64,000 nucleotides of DNA. It comes from Streptomyces sp. Alt3. GTDB taxonomy: Bacteria > Actinomycetota > Actinomycetes > Streptomycetales > Streptomycetaceae. Both the position numbers and the translations under genes were made by a program. The stretch's first letter is position 1; every line of letters begins with the position of its first letter. Under the pieces are notes generated by a model. That model was not told the DNA's origin, did not search any database, and worked only from the letters and a program-made list of their open reading frames with translations. This document shows, piece by piece, positions 17,515-24,875 of this stretch. The stretch covers positions 4,774,001 to 4,838,000 of the forward strand of contig NZ_CP120983.1 in NCBI RefSeq assembly GCF_030719215.1, in the 5' to 3' direction.

Positions 17515-18831
17515 ATGACCGCAACGGGGGCAGACCGGGAAGCGGCGGGTCCGACCACCCGCGGCTACTGGTGGTGGGAGCGGCGGCGCAGTGTCGCCCT
17601 GGACGTGGGGCTGGCGCTGGTTTCGGCGCTGGAGTGTGCGCTCGAGGGGGTGCAGTTCGCCGGGGACACCGGGCTTCCGGTGCCGCTGGCCGTTCTCTTC
17701 GGGCTGTTCGCGGGGTCCGTGCTGGTGCTGCGCAGGCGCTGGCCGATCGCGGTGGTGCTGGTGTCGATAGCGACGACGCCGGCCGAGATGGGCTTCCTGA
17801 TGGGGATCGTCGGGCTGTACACCCTGGCGGCTTCGGAGGTGCCGCGCAGGATCACGGTGGTCCTGACGGGGATGACGCTCGTCGGCACGTTCATCGTGTC
17901 GTACGTGCGGCTGCGGCAGAGCGTGGACGCCGACGCGGACTTCGGGCCGGGCGTCTGGTACGTCCCGGTGGTGTCCCTCTTCATGTCGCTGGGGCTGACG
18001 GCGCCCTCGGTGCTGTTCGGTCTGTACATCGGGGCCCGGCGCAGGCTGATGGAGAGCCTGCGGGAGCGTGCGGACTCGCTGGAGCGGGAGCTGTCGCTGC
18101 TGGCGGACCGTGCGGAGGAGCGGGCCGAGTGGGCGCGTACGGAGGAGCGGACCCGGATCGCCCGGGAGATGCATGACGTGGTGGCGCACCGGGTGAGTCT
18201 GATGGTGGTGCACGCGGCGGCGTTGCAGGCGGTGGCTCCGAAGGATCCGGCGAAGGCGGTGCGTAATGCCGCGCTGGTCGGGGACATGGGGCGGCAGGCG
18301 TTGACGGAGCTGCGGGAGATGCTCGGGGTGTTGCGGAGCTCGGACGCGTCGGTGGCTCCGGAGGCGGGGCGGGTGCCGTTGGCCTCGGTGGGGCGGGTGG
18401 CCGCGATGGCTGCCGCGGTGGTGGTGGAGGACGGTCCGCGGCTGCGCGAGGTGGACGCGCTGGTGGCGCAGTCGCGCGAGGCGGGGATGACGGTCGAGCT
18501 GTCCGTGGAGGGGGAGCTGCGTCCGTACGCGCCGGAGGTGGAGCAGACGGCGTACCGGGTGGTGCAGGAGGCGTTGACGAACGTGCACAAGCACGCCGCG
18601 GGTGCGAAGACGTGGGTGCGGCTCGCGCATCGGGGTGCCGAGGTGGCGATGCAGGTGGAGAACGGCCCCACGGACGGTGTGACGGCGGATGCGGGGCTGC
18701 CCAGTGGTGGCAACGGTCTGGTGGGGATGCGGGAGCGGGTGCTGGGGCTCGGGGGCGTGTTCGTGTCGGGGCCGACGGATGCGGGGGGATTCCGGGTGTC
18801 GGCGGTGCTGCCGGACGCGCGGGAGGCGTGA
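17515..18831 (+). CDS. NarL-type sensor histidine kinase without an adjacent response regulator
   Basis: Membrane sensor kinase of 438 residues. Four to five hydrophobic segments fill residues about 20-165. A HisKA_3 dimerisation domain follows with the phospho-acceptor in EMHDVVAHR, then an HATPase domain with the N box EALTNVHKHA and G box GLVGMRERV. A TAGGCT -10-like box ends about 7 bp before the ATG, so the message may be leaderless. Both neighbours are unrelated and no response regulator is adjacent; the odd LuxR regulator 12 kb away is not an obvious partner. The signal is unknown. Confidence 0.9.
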   Translation: MTATGADREAAGPTTRGYWWWERRRSVALDVGLALVSALECALEGVQFAGDTGLPVPLAVLFGLFAGSVLVLRRRWPIAVVLVSIATTPAEMGFLMGIVGLYTLAASEVPRRITVVLTGMTLVGTFIVSYVRLRQSVDADADFGPGVWYVPVVSLFMSLGLTAPSVLFGLYIGARRRLMESLRERADSLERELSLLADRAEERAEWARTEERTRIAREMHDVVAHRVSLMVVHAAALQAVAPKDPAKAVRNAALVGDMGRQALTELREMLGVLRSSDASVAPEAGRVPLASVGRVAAMAAAVVVEDGPRLREVDALVAQSREAGMTVELSVEGELRPYAPEVEQTAYRVVQEALTNVHKHAAGAKTWVRLAHRGAEVAMQVENGPTDGVTADAGLPSGGNGLVGMRERVLGLGGVFVSGPTDAGGFRVSAVLPDAREA

Positions 18832-18911
18832 GGGGGCCCGGCGAGGCGTGGGGGCGCGGGCCGGGACGCCGGTGAGGTGTGGGGCGGCGCTCGGCCCGGT
18901 GTGGGGGGCGC

Positions 18912-19430
18912 TCAGCCCGAGGTGAGGCGGGAGGGCTGGACGCCCGTCATGAGGGTTTCCAGGGCGCGGTCGATGTCGGAGCCGAGGTACCAGTCGCCGG
19001 TGTGGTCGATGGAGTAGACGCGGCCTTCGCTGTCGATGGCGAGGACCGCCTGGCCGTCTCCTTCTTCGCCGAGGGGGGCGACCTCGGTCTCGAGCGCGCG
19101 TCCGAGGTCGCCGAGGGTGCGTGCCAGGTGGAGCCCGCTGAGCGGGTCGATGCGCACGGCGGCGGCGGCGATCTGCCGGCCGGGTGCGGTGGAGGTGATG
19201 CGGAGTCCGCCGAATTCGGCCCAGGCTTCGACGGCTGCGGGGAAGACGGCGTGCCGGTGTCCGGCGGGAGAGGCGTGGGAGCGGAGGGCGTCGGCCCATT
19301 CCTCGGCCTGGCGGATGTCCCAGCGGCCGGGTTGCCATCCGGCGTCGCGGAGTGCGGCGTCGACGGCGACGGGGAAGCGGGTGGTGGAGGTCCGGCTCTG
19401 CTGGCCGGGTAGGTCGGTCCGCTCGCGCAT
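18912..19430 (-). CDS. SUKH-3-type immunity-like protein
   Basis: A 172-residue protein matching the SUKH-3 group of the SMI1/KNR4-related superfamily: AGWQPGRWD near the N-terminus, the FGGLRI strand, and the C-terminal DWYLGSDIDRALETLM helix. SUKH proteins in polymorphic toxin loci bind and neutralise nuclease or deaminase toxins. It lies 10 bp downstream of the YwqJ-type deaminase gene, in the position expected for an immunity gene. ATG at 19430 is chosen because the open frame upstream runs into the neighbouring gene. Confidence 0.85.
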   Translation of the reverse strand: MRERTDLPGQQSRTSTTRFPVAVDAALRDAGWQPGRWDIRQAEEWADALRSHASPAGHRHAVFPAAVEAWAEFGGLRITSTAPGRQIAAAAVRIDPLSGLHLARTLGDLGRALETEVAPLGEEGDGQAVLAIDSEGRVYSIDHTGDWYLGSDIDRALETLMTGVQPSRLTSG

Positions 19431-19440
19431 GGTGGTGGGT

Positions 19441-19962
19441 TCAGCCCTTCTCGGCGGTGGCCGCCGCACTCGTGGTGAGGTCGACGGGGCGTACGCCGAA
19501 GTGGGCGAGCATCACCGTGCAGGAGCGGCAGGGGGGTGCGTAGCTGCCGTGGAGGGGGTCGCCGTCCTCGCGGATGCGCCGGGCGGTGAGGCGGGCGTGT
19601 TTGAGTGCGCGGCGGGCTTCGCCGTTGGTGAGGGGCTTGCGCTGGGCCCGTTTGGAGCGGCTGTCGTCGGCGGCGGTGAGCTGGCGTGACAGGAGTATGG
19701 CTTCGGGGCAGCGTCCGGTGAAGCGTTCGCGCTGGTTGCTGGTGAGGGTGTCGAGGAAGTCCTGTACGAGTGGGTGGAGGACGGGTGGCTGATCGCCCTT
19801 GCCCGCGGTGCAGGTGAGTGTCTCCCCGCGTACGGACAGGGCTGCGGCCACCGCGGGCAGGATGCCGTCGCGGCGGTGCTGGAGGTGGGGTGCTCGGCTG
19901 GGCTCGGTGGTGCTCCAACTGAGACGCGGGTCTCCGGATGTGACTGTTTGTGCTGAGTACAT
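19441..19962 (-). CDS. YwqJ-type nucleic-acid/nucleotide deaminase domain protein
   Basis: A 173-residue cytidine-deaminase-fold protein. The zinc site appears intact: Cys85-Pro-Glu87 supplies the first ligand and the proton-shuttle Glu, and PCRSC (Cys145, Cys148) the other two Cys ligands. YwqJ-type domains are found as C-terminal effectors of polymorphic toxins. Here the domain has only a short N-terminal region (TAGKGDQPPVLHPLVQDFL) and no signal peptide, WXG, LXG or repeat delivery module. With the SUKH-3 gene 10 bp downstream it forms a toxin-immunity-like pair, but the lack of a delivery module points to an intracellular role. The substrate is unknown. Confidence 0.85.
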   Translation of the reverse strand: MYSAQTVTSGDPRLSWSTTEPSRAPHLQHRRDGILPAVAAALSVRGETLTCTAGKGDQPPVLHPLVQDFLDTLTSNQRERFTGRCPEAILLSRQLTAADDSRSKRAQRKPLTNGEARRALKHARLTARRIREDGDPLHGSYAPPCRSCTVMLAHFGVRPVDLTTSAAATAEKG

Positions 19963-20083
19963 GGTGCTGGTGTCCCTCCCTGCAATCCCCCGAGTTGCGG
20001 GGGACAGCCTGCCAAATATGCAGGGTGGTGGGGAAGCTGGGTGGGTGAAACGTGTCCTCGTGTCGCGGGGCGGGGGTCCTGTT

Positions 20084-20104
20084 GTGGCGTGTCCGTCACG
20101 CCAC
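20084..20104. promoter_or_regulatory. Inverted repeat between the divergent toxin-immunity-like operons
   Basis: GTGGCGTG-TCCGT-CACGCCAC is a perfect 8-5-8 inverted repeat about 115 bp before the plus-strand operon and 125 bp before the minus-strand one. It is a candidate shared operator or a hairpin. The rest of this 238-bp gap has a second weaker hairpin (CCCCC/GGGGG near 19987-20008). Confidence 0.35.
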
Positions 20105-20200
20105 GGTGACGTTGGGTGAGTGGAGGAGCGGGGGCGGGGGGCCTTGTTGCGCCACCGCATAGGCTGTGCGGAACACCGGACGCAGCAGGGGGCAACCGCC

Positions 20201-21178
20201 ATGACGACAGGTCGGCTCGGGCAGCAATCCGCGCCACCGAACGCGGCCTATGCCGGGCAGGTCGTGCATTTCCCGGACCCTGTCCGGGCGTCCCGCCACC
20301 CCAGAGGTGTGCGCGTGGACGGGAACGGCCATCCGGTGCTTTCGCCGTATGCGCGTGCGGCCGCGGAGATCGCGGATCCTCCTCCGGGCTTCGGTATCGA
20401 CGAGTTGCGGCTGACGGACTACGTGTCGGCGAACGCGGCGCTGGCGGCGAGCGGTCATGAGCTGTGGGACACGATTCCCGCGGTGGCGACGCCGCACGGC
20501 TGGACGTGGCATCACGTGGCGGGTGGCCGGCGGATGGAGCTGGTGCCCGTCGAGGTGAAGGCGTTGTTGCGCCATCACGGTGGGCTGGCGACGACGGCGG
20601 TGGATCAGAACCGACGGGGTACGCGGCCGCTGCAGGAGACCAGGCCCGCCCATTTCCGGCTGCCGAAGGCATCGGTGGCGGTGGGTGAGCAGCAGATCCT
20701 TCAGGTCGAGGAGGATCTTGGGTACCGGCTCCCGGGTGCGTACCGGTCGTTCCTGAAGGCGGCGGGTGGTTCCGCTCCGGTGGGTGCTGCGCTGGACGCG
20801 GAGCTGGGTCTGCTGGTGGACCAGCCGTTCTTCACGGTGCGTGAGGAAGCGGCTGTGAACGATCTGGTGTACGTCAACAAGTGTCTGCGGGACCACTTCA
20901 CCAAGGACTTCCTGGGCGTGGCTTTCGTCCAGGGCGGCATCGTGGCCGTGAAGGTGCGCGGCCAGGGTGTGGGGTCGGTGTGGTTCTGCGCGTACGACGA
21001 CGCGCGGGATCAGGACGGCTGGGGTGTGCAGGAGCGGGTGGACCGGCTGCTGCTGCCGTGCGGTGAGGATTTCGATGCGTTCCTCCAGCGGCTCGCGGGT
21101 AATCCGCCGGAGCTGGAGACGGTGGCGAACCTGATGGTGGACGGTGGCTTCGCGCGGGCCGTCCCGGTGGAGGGGTGA
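20201..21178 (+). CDS. WHH-type nuclease-like domain fused to a SUKH/SMI1-KNR4 domain
   Basis: A 325-residue two-part protein. The first part has GWTWHH (residues 100-105), then MELVP, then RHHGG (residues 124-128), the pattern of WHH-type HNH/endonuclease-VII toxins. The usual second His, between LVP and HxGG, is Lys here (VEVKALLRHHGG), so activity is uncertain. From about residue 158 a SUKH domain begins (VEEDLGYRLPGAYRSFLKAAGG) and runs to near the C-terminus. Joining a toxin-type and an immunity-type module in one chain is unusual. The next gene overlaps its stop by 4 bp. No signal peptide is visible. Confidence 0.75.
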   Translation: MTTGRLGQQSAPPNAAYAGQVVHFPDPVRASRHPRGVRVDGNGHPVLSPYARAAAEIADPPPGFGIDELRLTDYVSANAALAASGHELWDTIPAVATPHGWTWHHVAGGRRMELVPVEVKALLRHHGGLATTAVDQNRRGTRPLQETRPAHFRLPKASVAVGEQQILQVEEDLGYRLPGAYRSFLKAAGGSAPVGAALDAELGLLVDQPFFTVREEAAVNDLVYVNKCLRDHFTKDFLGVAFVQGGIVAVKVRGQGVGSVWFCAYDDARDQDGWGVQERVDRLLLPCGEDFDAFLQRLAGNPPELETVANLMVDGGFARAVPVEG

Positions 21179-23664
21179 GCGCGGTGGTGACGTTCGCGCA
21201 GGCGCAGGAGCGGGCGGATGAGTGGGTCAACGGTGACGTGCCCGCGTATCAGCACCGTGAGGTCCGGGTCCGTGAGTTCGAGCTGGGTTTCGTGGTGTGG
21301 GCCGAGGACCGCGCGGAGGGCCCTGTCTCGGACGGGGGCCGTCAGCGGTTGGTGATCGCCCGGGACAGTGGTGAGGCCACGTTGTGGCCCGGGCTGCCGG
21401 TGGGCGAGGTGATACGGCGGTACGAGGAGGACTACGGGGCGTCGGGGGAGGCGCAGCCGGCTCCGGAGGCGCCGCAGCGTATCGATCTGAATCAGACGTC
21501 GTTCCTGCTGACTCCGCCGGAGTGGCTGCAGGAGGCGGCGGACAAGCTGGGGATTCCGGACCGGCGTGCGGATGCCGATGCCGATGCGTCTTCTGCTCCG
21601 GGGCCCGCTGCTCCCGAGCCTCCTGCTCCGTCCGTTCCCGCGCCGGCGCGGGACGGTTCGGGTGCGCGGTGGCCGGCTGCCGGTGGGCAGGCGGATCACG
21701 AGCCGACGGCGAACGACGGGGTGCCGGCCGGGGCGACGCCCTGGGCGGGTACGGACACGAACGGGGGGTCGGACGAGGGGGCGGTGCCGCTGCCCGCGAC
21801 GGTGTTCGCGCCGCCGTTGTCCGGGTCGGACGACGACGGGGTTCCGCCGCCGGTCGTCCCCGCGGAGGCGCCCACGGCGCTGATGTCGGGTGGCAGCCAG
21901 TTGCCGCCGACGGCGGTCGTTCCCGGGCTGGATCCGCATGCGCCGCCTCCGGGGTCTCCTGTTCCGGGCCCTGCGGCTCCTGCCTCACCTGCTCCCGGTG
22001 CTCCCGGCGCTCCTGGTGCCGGTGCGCGGGACATCGCGGACGCCGCGACGAGCAAGGCCACGGTGCCGCCGCGTGGTGCCCGTGGGGTGGGGTCGACGAC
22101 TCCGCCGCCGCCCGGTGCGCCCGGTGTTCCCGGGGTGCCTCCGGGGGCGACTCCGCCGCCGTCGGGGCCGGGCGCGCCCGGTGCGCCCGCGGGTGGTTAC
22201 GTGCCGACGCAGCTCGTCTCGCAGCTCGGCCCTCCGGGGGCGCAGCCCTCCGGTGCGACGCCGCCGCCTGCTCCTCCCGGTCCTCCCGGACCGCCCGGTG
22301 CGACGCCGCCTCCGGGGGGCGGGATGCACCATGCCGCGACGATGTTCGCCGACGCGAGTATCGGCGGGCCGAACGCGCCGCGTCCTCCGGGGCCGCCCGG
22401 TCCGCCCGCTCCTCCCGGGCCTCCGGGTGCTCCCGGCGCGGGTGTGACGCCGCCGCCTCCGGGGTCCACGCCTCCGCCCGGTCCTCCCGGCCCTCCCGGT
22501 CCTCCTCCGGGTGCGACGCCGCCTCCGGGCGGCGGGGTGCACCATGCCGCGACGATGCTGGCGGGTCCGGGCCAGGTCGGTCCGGGGGCGCCCCAGCCTC
22601 CGGGTCCTCCCGGTGCGCCCGGGATGCCGGGGCAGGGTCCGCACACTCCGCCGCCTCCGGGTGCGTACGGCTATCCGCAGCAGCCGGCGGGGCAGCCGAC
22701 GGTCGGTCCGGGCTATCAGGCCGTGCTGCGCTTCCGTGCGGCGGACGGCAGTGAGCAGCAGTTGATCCGGCGTTCGGCGCCGGGTACCCCGCATCCGGAG
22801 TGGCAGATGCTGCACGAGCTGCGCGCGATGGGCGTGCCGCCGCAGCAGGTCATCGAGCTGCACACGGAGCTGGAGTCGTGTGAGCTGCCCGGTGGTTACT
22901 GTGCGCGGATGATCAGGGAGACCTGGCCGCAGGTCCGGATCACGAGTGTGGCGCCGTACGGTACGGATCATGCGAGCCGGCAGCAGGGGATGCAGCATCT
23001 CCTGACGCATCAGGGCGAGTTGCACCAGGTGGCGGACGGCCCGGCGCGGCCTGCTCCGGTGCGGGCTCCGTTGCCGCAGATGCCGCCGGCCGGGGTGGTG
23101 CCTCCGGAGGCACTGGCGGAGGAGCTGCACGGGGCGTTCGGTCCCGGTGTGCTGCGCTTCGATCAGCGTGCGGTGTCCCGTCAGGGTGTGCCGGAGGTGG
23201 TGGCGCGGACGCTGATGTGGGCGGGGCTGCCCGCCGATTTCGGGCCGTTCTTCTGGGCGCAGCCGGGGCATCCGGTGGTGCCGACGCTGGCGGAGCTGGC
23301 GGCGCAGCGTCAGGTGCAGCCGGCGTCGGACGCGGGTTCGTATCTGGTGATGGGTTCGGACTTCGGCCGGGCGATCTGTGTGCAGTACGGGACGGCGAAC
23401 ATCGTGGCCGTTCCGGTGGAGGCGGGTCCGGGTGGTCAGCCGGTGCCGCCGCAGTTCGTGAACACGGGGCTGCCGGAGTTCGTGCGGTCGATGGCGTTGC
23501 TGGGCCGGATGTGGCGGCTGCGGTTCGGGCTGAATCCGGAGCAGGCGGGCCGTTGGACGGTCGATTTCCAGGCGCAGCTGGTGGCGATCGATCCGGCGGC
23601 GCTGGCGTCGCCGGAGGGCTGGTGGTCGGTGTTGCTGGAGCAGATGTGGGACGGGCTGCTGTGA
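21175..23664 (+). CDS. Multidomain YrhB-like / Pro-Gly linker / deaminase-like / SUKH-4-like protein
   Basis: An 829-residue modular protein whose GTG overlaps the previous stop. Residues 1-90 resemble the YrhB/Imm35 immunity domain. Residues about 95-510 are a low-complexity Pro/Gly/Ala tract with collagen-like GPPGPP runs and two copies of a GATPPPGGG(M/V)HHAATM block. Residues about 512-620 look like a deaminase of the XOO_2897 group: HPE near residue 539 and Cys568...Cys575 (CELPGGYC) are candidate zinc ligands. Residues about 640-829 resemble SUKH-4, ending PEGWWSVLLEQMWDGLL. Two immunity-type modules bracket one toxin-type module; no export signal is seen. A terminator follows at 23702. 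Domain calls are from motif recognition. Confidence 0.7.
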   Translation: MSAVVTFAQAQERADEWVNGDVPAYQHREVRVREFELGFVVWAEDRAEGPVSDGGRQRLVIARDSGEATLWPGLPVGEVIRRYEEDYGASGEAQPAPEAPQRIDLNQTSFLLTPPEWLQEAADKLGIPDRRADADADASSAPGPAAPEPPAPSVPAPARDGSGARWPAAGGQADHEPTANDGVPAGATPWAGTDTNGGSDEGAVPLPATVFAPPLSGSDDDGVPPPVVPAEAPTALMSGGSQLPPTAVVPGLDPHAPPPGSPVPGPAAPASPAPGAPGAPGAGARDIADAATSKATVPPRGARGVGSTTPPPPGAPGVPGVPPGATPPPSGPGAPGAPAGGYVPTQLVSQLGPPGAQPSGATPPPAPPGPPGPPGATPPPGGGMHHAATMFADASIGGPNAPRPPGPPGPPAPPGPPGAPGAGVTPPPPGSTPPPGPPGPPGPPPGATPPPGGGVHHAATMLAGPGQVGPGAPQPPGPPGAPGMPGQGPHTPPPPGAYGYPQQPAGQPTVGPGYQAVLRFRAADGSEQQLIRRSAPGTPHPEWQMLHELRAMGVPPQQVIELHTELESCELPGGYCARMIRETWPQVRITSVAPYGTDHASRQQGMQHLLTHQGELHQVADGPARPAPVRAPLPQMPPAGVVPPEALAEELHGAFGPGVLRFDQRAVSRQGVPEVVARTLMWAGLPADFGPFFWAQPGHPVVPTLAELAAQRQVQPASDAGSYLVMGSDFGRAICVQYGTANIVAVPVEAGPGGQPVPPQFVNTGLPEFVRSMALLGRMWRLRFGLNPEQAGRWTVDFQAQLVAIDPAALASPEGWWSVLLEQMWDGLL
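22240..22640 (+). repeat. Collagen-like Pro/Gly-coding repeats with a duplicated HHAATM block
   Basis: Within the linker of the multidomain gene, two near-identical DNA blocks (about 22290-22350 and 22500-22560) each encode PPGATPPPGGG(M/V)HHAATM and are embedded in CCTCCCGG-rich triplet repeats. The blocks lie about 210 bp apart, suggesting an internal duplication. Such tracts change length easily. Confidence 0.7.
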
Positions 23665-23701
23665 GGCGGTCCGGTCGGTTCTGATCCGTCGTGTGCGAGA
23701 G

Positions 23702-23734
23702 GCGCTCGTCCCCTGGTGGGGGCGGGCGCTTTTT
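23702..23734 (+). terminator. Rho-independent terminator after the multidomain gene
   Basis: A 12-bp stem (23702-23713 with 23718-23729, one G-U pair), a TGGT loop and a TTTTT tail. It closes the toxin-immunity-like operon. Confidence 0.85.
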
Positions 23735-23869
23735 GTGCGGGGTTCTGTGACGCGGGTCGCTTCCGTCCTGAATGCAGCTGATCGATTCCGACTTCCGTGC
23801 CAATTACCGCATCCTTGACGTATTGCTTCATGGTCGGGGAGTCGGAGAGCGGGAAAGAGGGCTTCAGGG

Positions 23870-24766
23870 ATGAGTGGTGGACCGGTGTCCGCGTACGGGT
23901 TCGTGGGTGTGCGGGGGCGTGGTTACCGCCCTGAGCAGGTGGACCGGATGGTGGCCTCGCTGTCGGCGGAGCGGGACGGGGCCCTGGAGCGGATCGCGCG
24001 GCTGACCGGTCTGGCGGAGGAGCTGGAGGCGGAGTCGGCGCGGCTGGGTGAGGTGGTGGCGTCGCTCGCGCCGCAGACGTATCAGTCGCTGGGGGAGCGG
24101 GCGCAGCAGATCCTGGCGTTGGCGGAGGCCGAGGCGGACGCGGCACGGAGTGCGGCGGTGGAGGACGCGCAGGAGTGGGGTGACGCGGCGGACGTCGCGG
24201 GCCGGGAGGTCCGTGGGGCGGCGCGTGAGTGGGCGGGGTCCGTGCGGGAAGCGGCGGAGGCCCGTGCGCAGGAGGCGTCGGCGGCGGCGCGGGACGCCGG
24301 GGTGGCTGCGGTGGAGGAGGCGCGCCGGGAGGCCGCCGAGGTGCGTGGTGCCGCGGAGGCGGAGATGGCGGAGACGCGTCGCCGTACGGCGGGTGTGCTG
24401 GCGCACCAGGACGAGGAGCACGCCGAGCGGGGCAAGGCGGGGGACGCGGAGATCGCCGGGGCGGATGCCGCGATGGTGCGGCGTGAGAAGGAACTGACGG
24501 ACCGCGGGGAGGCGTTGCTCGCGCAGGCGCGGCGGGAGCTCGCCGAGGCGGAGGAGGCGGCCCGGCACGGCCAGGAGGACGCGGAGGCGCGGGCGGCGGA
24601 GCTGGTGTCGGGGGCCAGGGCGGCGGAGGAGCGTGTGGTGCGGGAGACGGAGAGGGTGCTTCGGGAGCACGAGGAGGGCCGCGAGGAGGTGCAGGCGCAC
24701 ATGGCGCACGTACGCAGTTCGCTGGCGGCGTTGACGGGCCGGGTGGCCGCGGGCCCGGCGGAGTAG
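23870..24766 (+). CDS. DivIVA/Scy-like coiled-coil protein
   Basis: A 298-residue protein with an N-terminal FVGVRGRGYRPEQVDRMV segment resembling the GYxPxQVD lipid-binding motif of DivIVA-type proteins, then almost uninterrupted Ala/Glu/Arg-rich heptads (residues about 40-280). This fits the coiled-coil cytoskeletal proteins of Streptomyces (Scy and FilP relatives, often mis-annotated as cellulose-binding), which act in polar growth. The length is much shorter than Scy. ATG at 23870 follows CAGGGA closely. It has its own transcription unit after the terminator, so a link to the toxin-like genes is not established. Confidence 0.75.
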   Translation: MSGGPVSAYGFVGVRGRGYRPEQVDRMVASLSAERDGALERIARLTGLAEELEAESARLGEVVASLAPQTYQSLGERAQQILALAEAEADAARSAAVEDAQEWGDAADVAGREVRGAAREWAGSVREAAEARAQEASAAARDAGVAAVEEARREAAEVRGAAEAEMAETRRRTAGVLAHQDEEHAERGKAGDAEIAGADAAMVRREKELTDRGEALLAQARRELAEAEEAARHGQEDAEARAAELVSGARAAEERVVRETERVLREHEEGREEVQAHMAHVRSSLAALTGRVAAGPAE

Positions 24767-24875
24767 GGTCCCGTGCCGCGCCGGGTCGTCAGCGGTGTCC
24801 GGCGGGTGGGGCGCCGACGAGGATCCGAGGTTCGGCGGCTTCGTAGCGGCGGCGTTGAGGTAGCGCGCCGGTTGT

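Noticed and set aside
22240..22640. Possible CRISPR-like repeat array
   Set aside because: Repeats are in-frame coding triplets of variable spacing without unique spacers; no cas genes nearby.
21985..23271. Arg-rich antisense frame opposite the Pro/Gly linker gene
   Set aside because: The Arg repeats are the complement of Pro/Gly codons; the plus frame has start coupling, domain structure and a terminator.
18912..24766. Genomic island or prophage origin for the toxin-like block
   Set aside because: No integrase, transposase, attachment repeat or tRNA junction is visible and base composition resembles the flanks.
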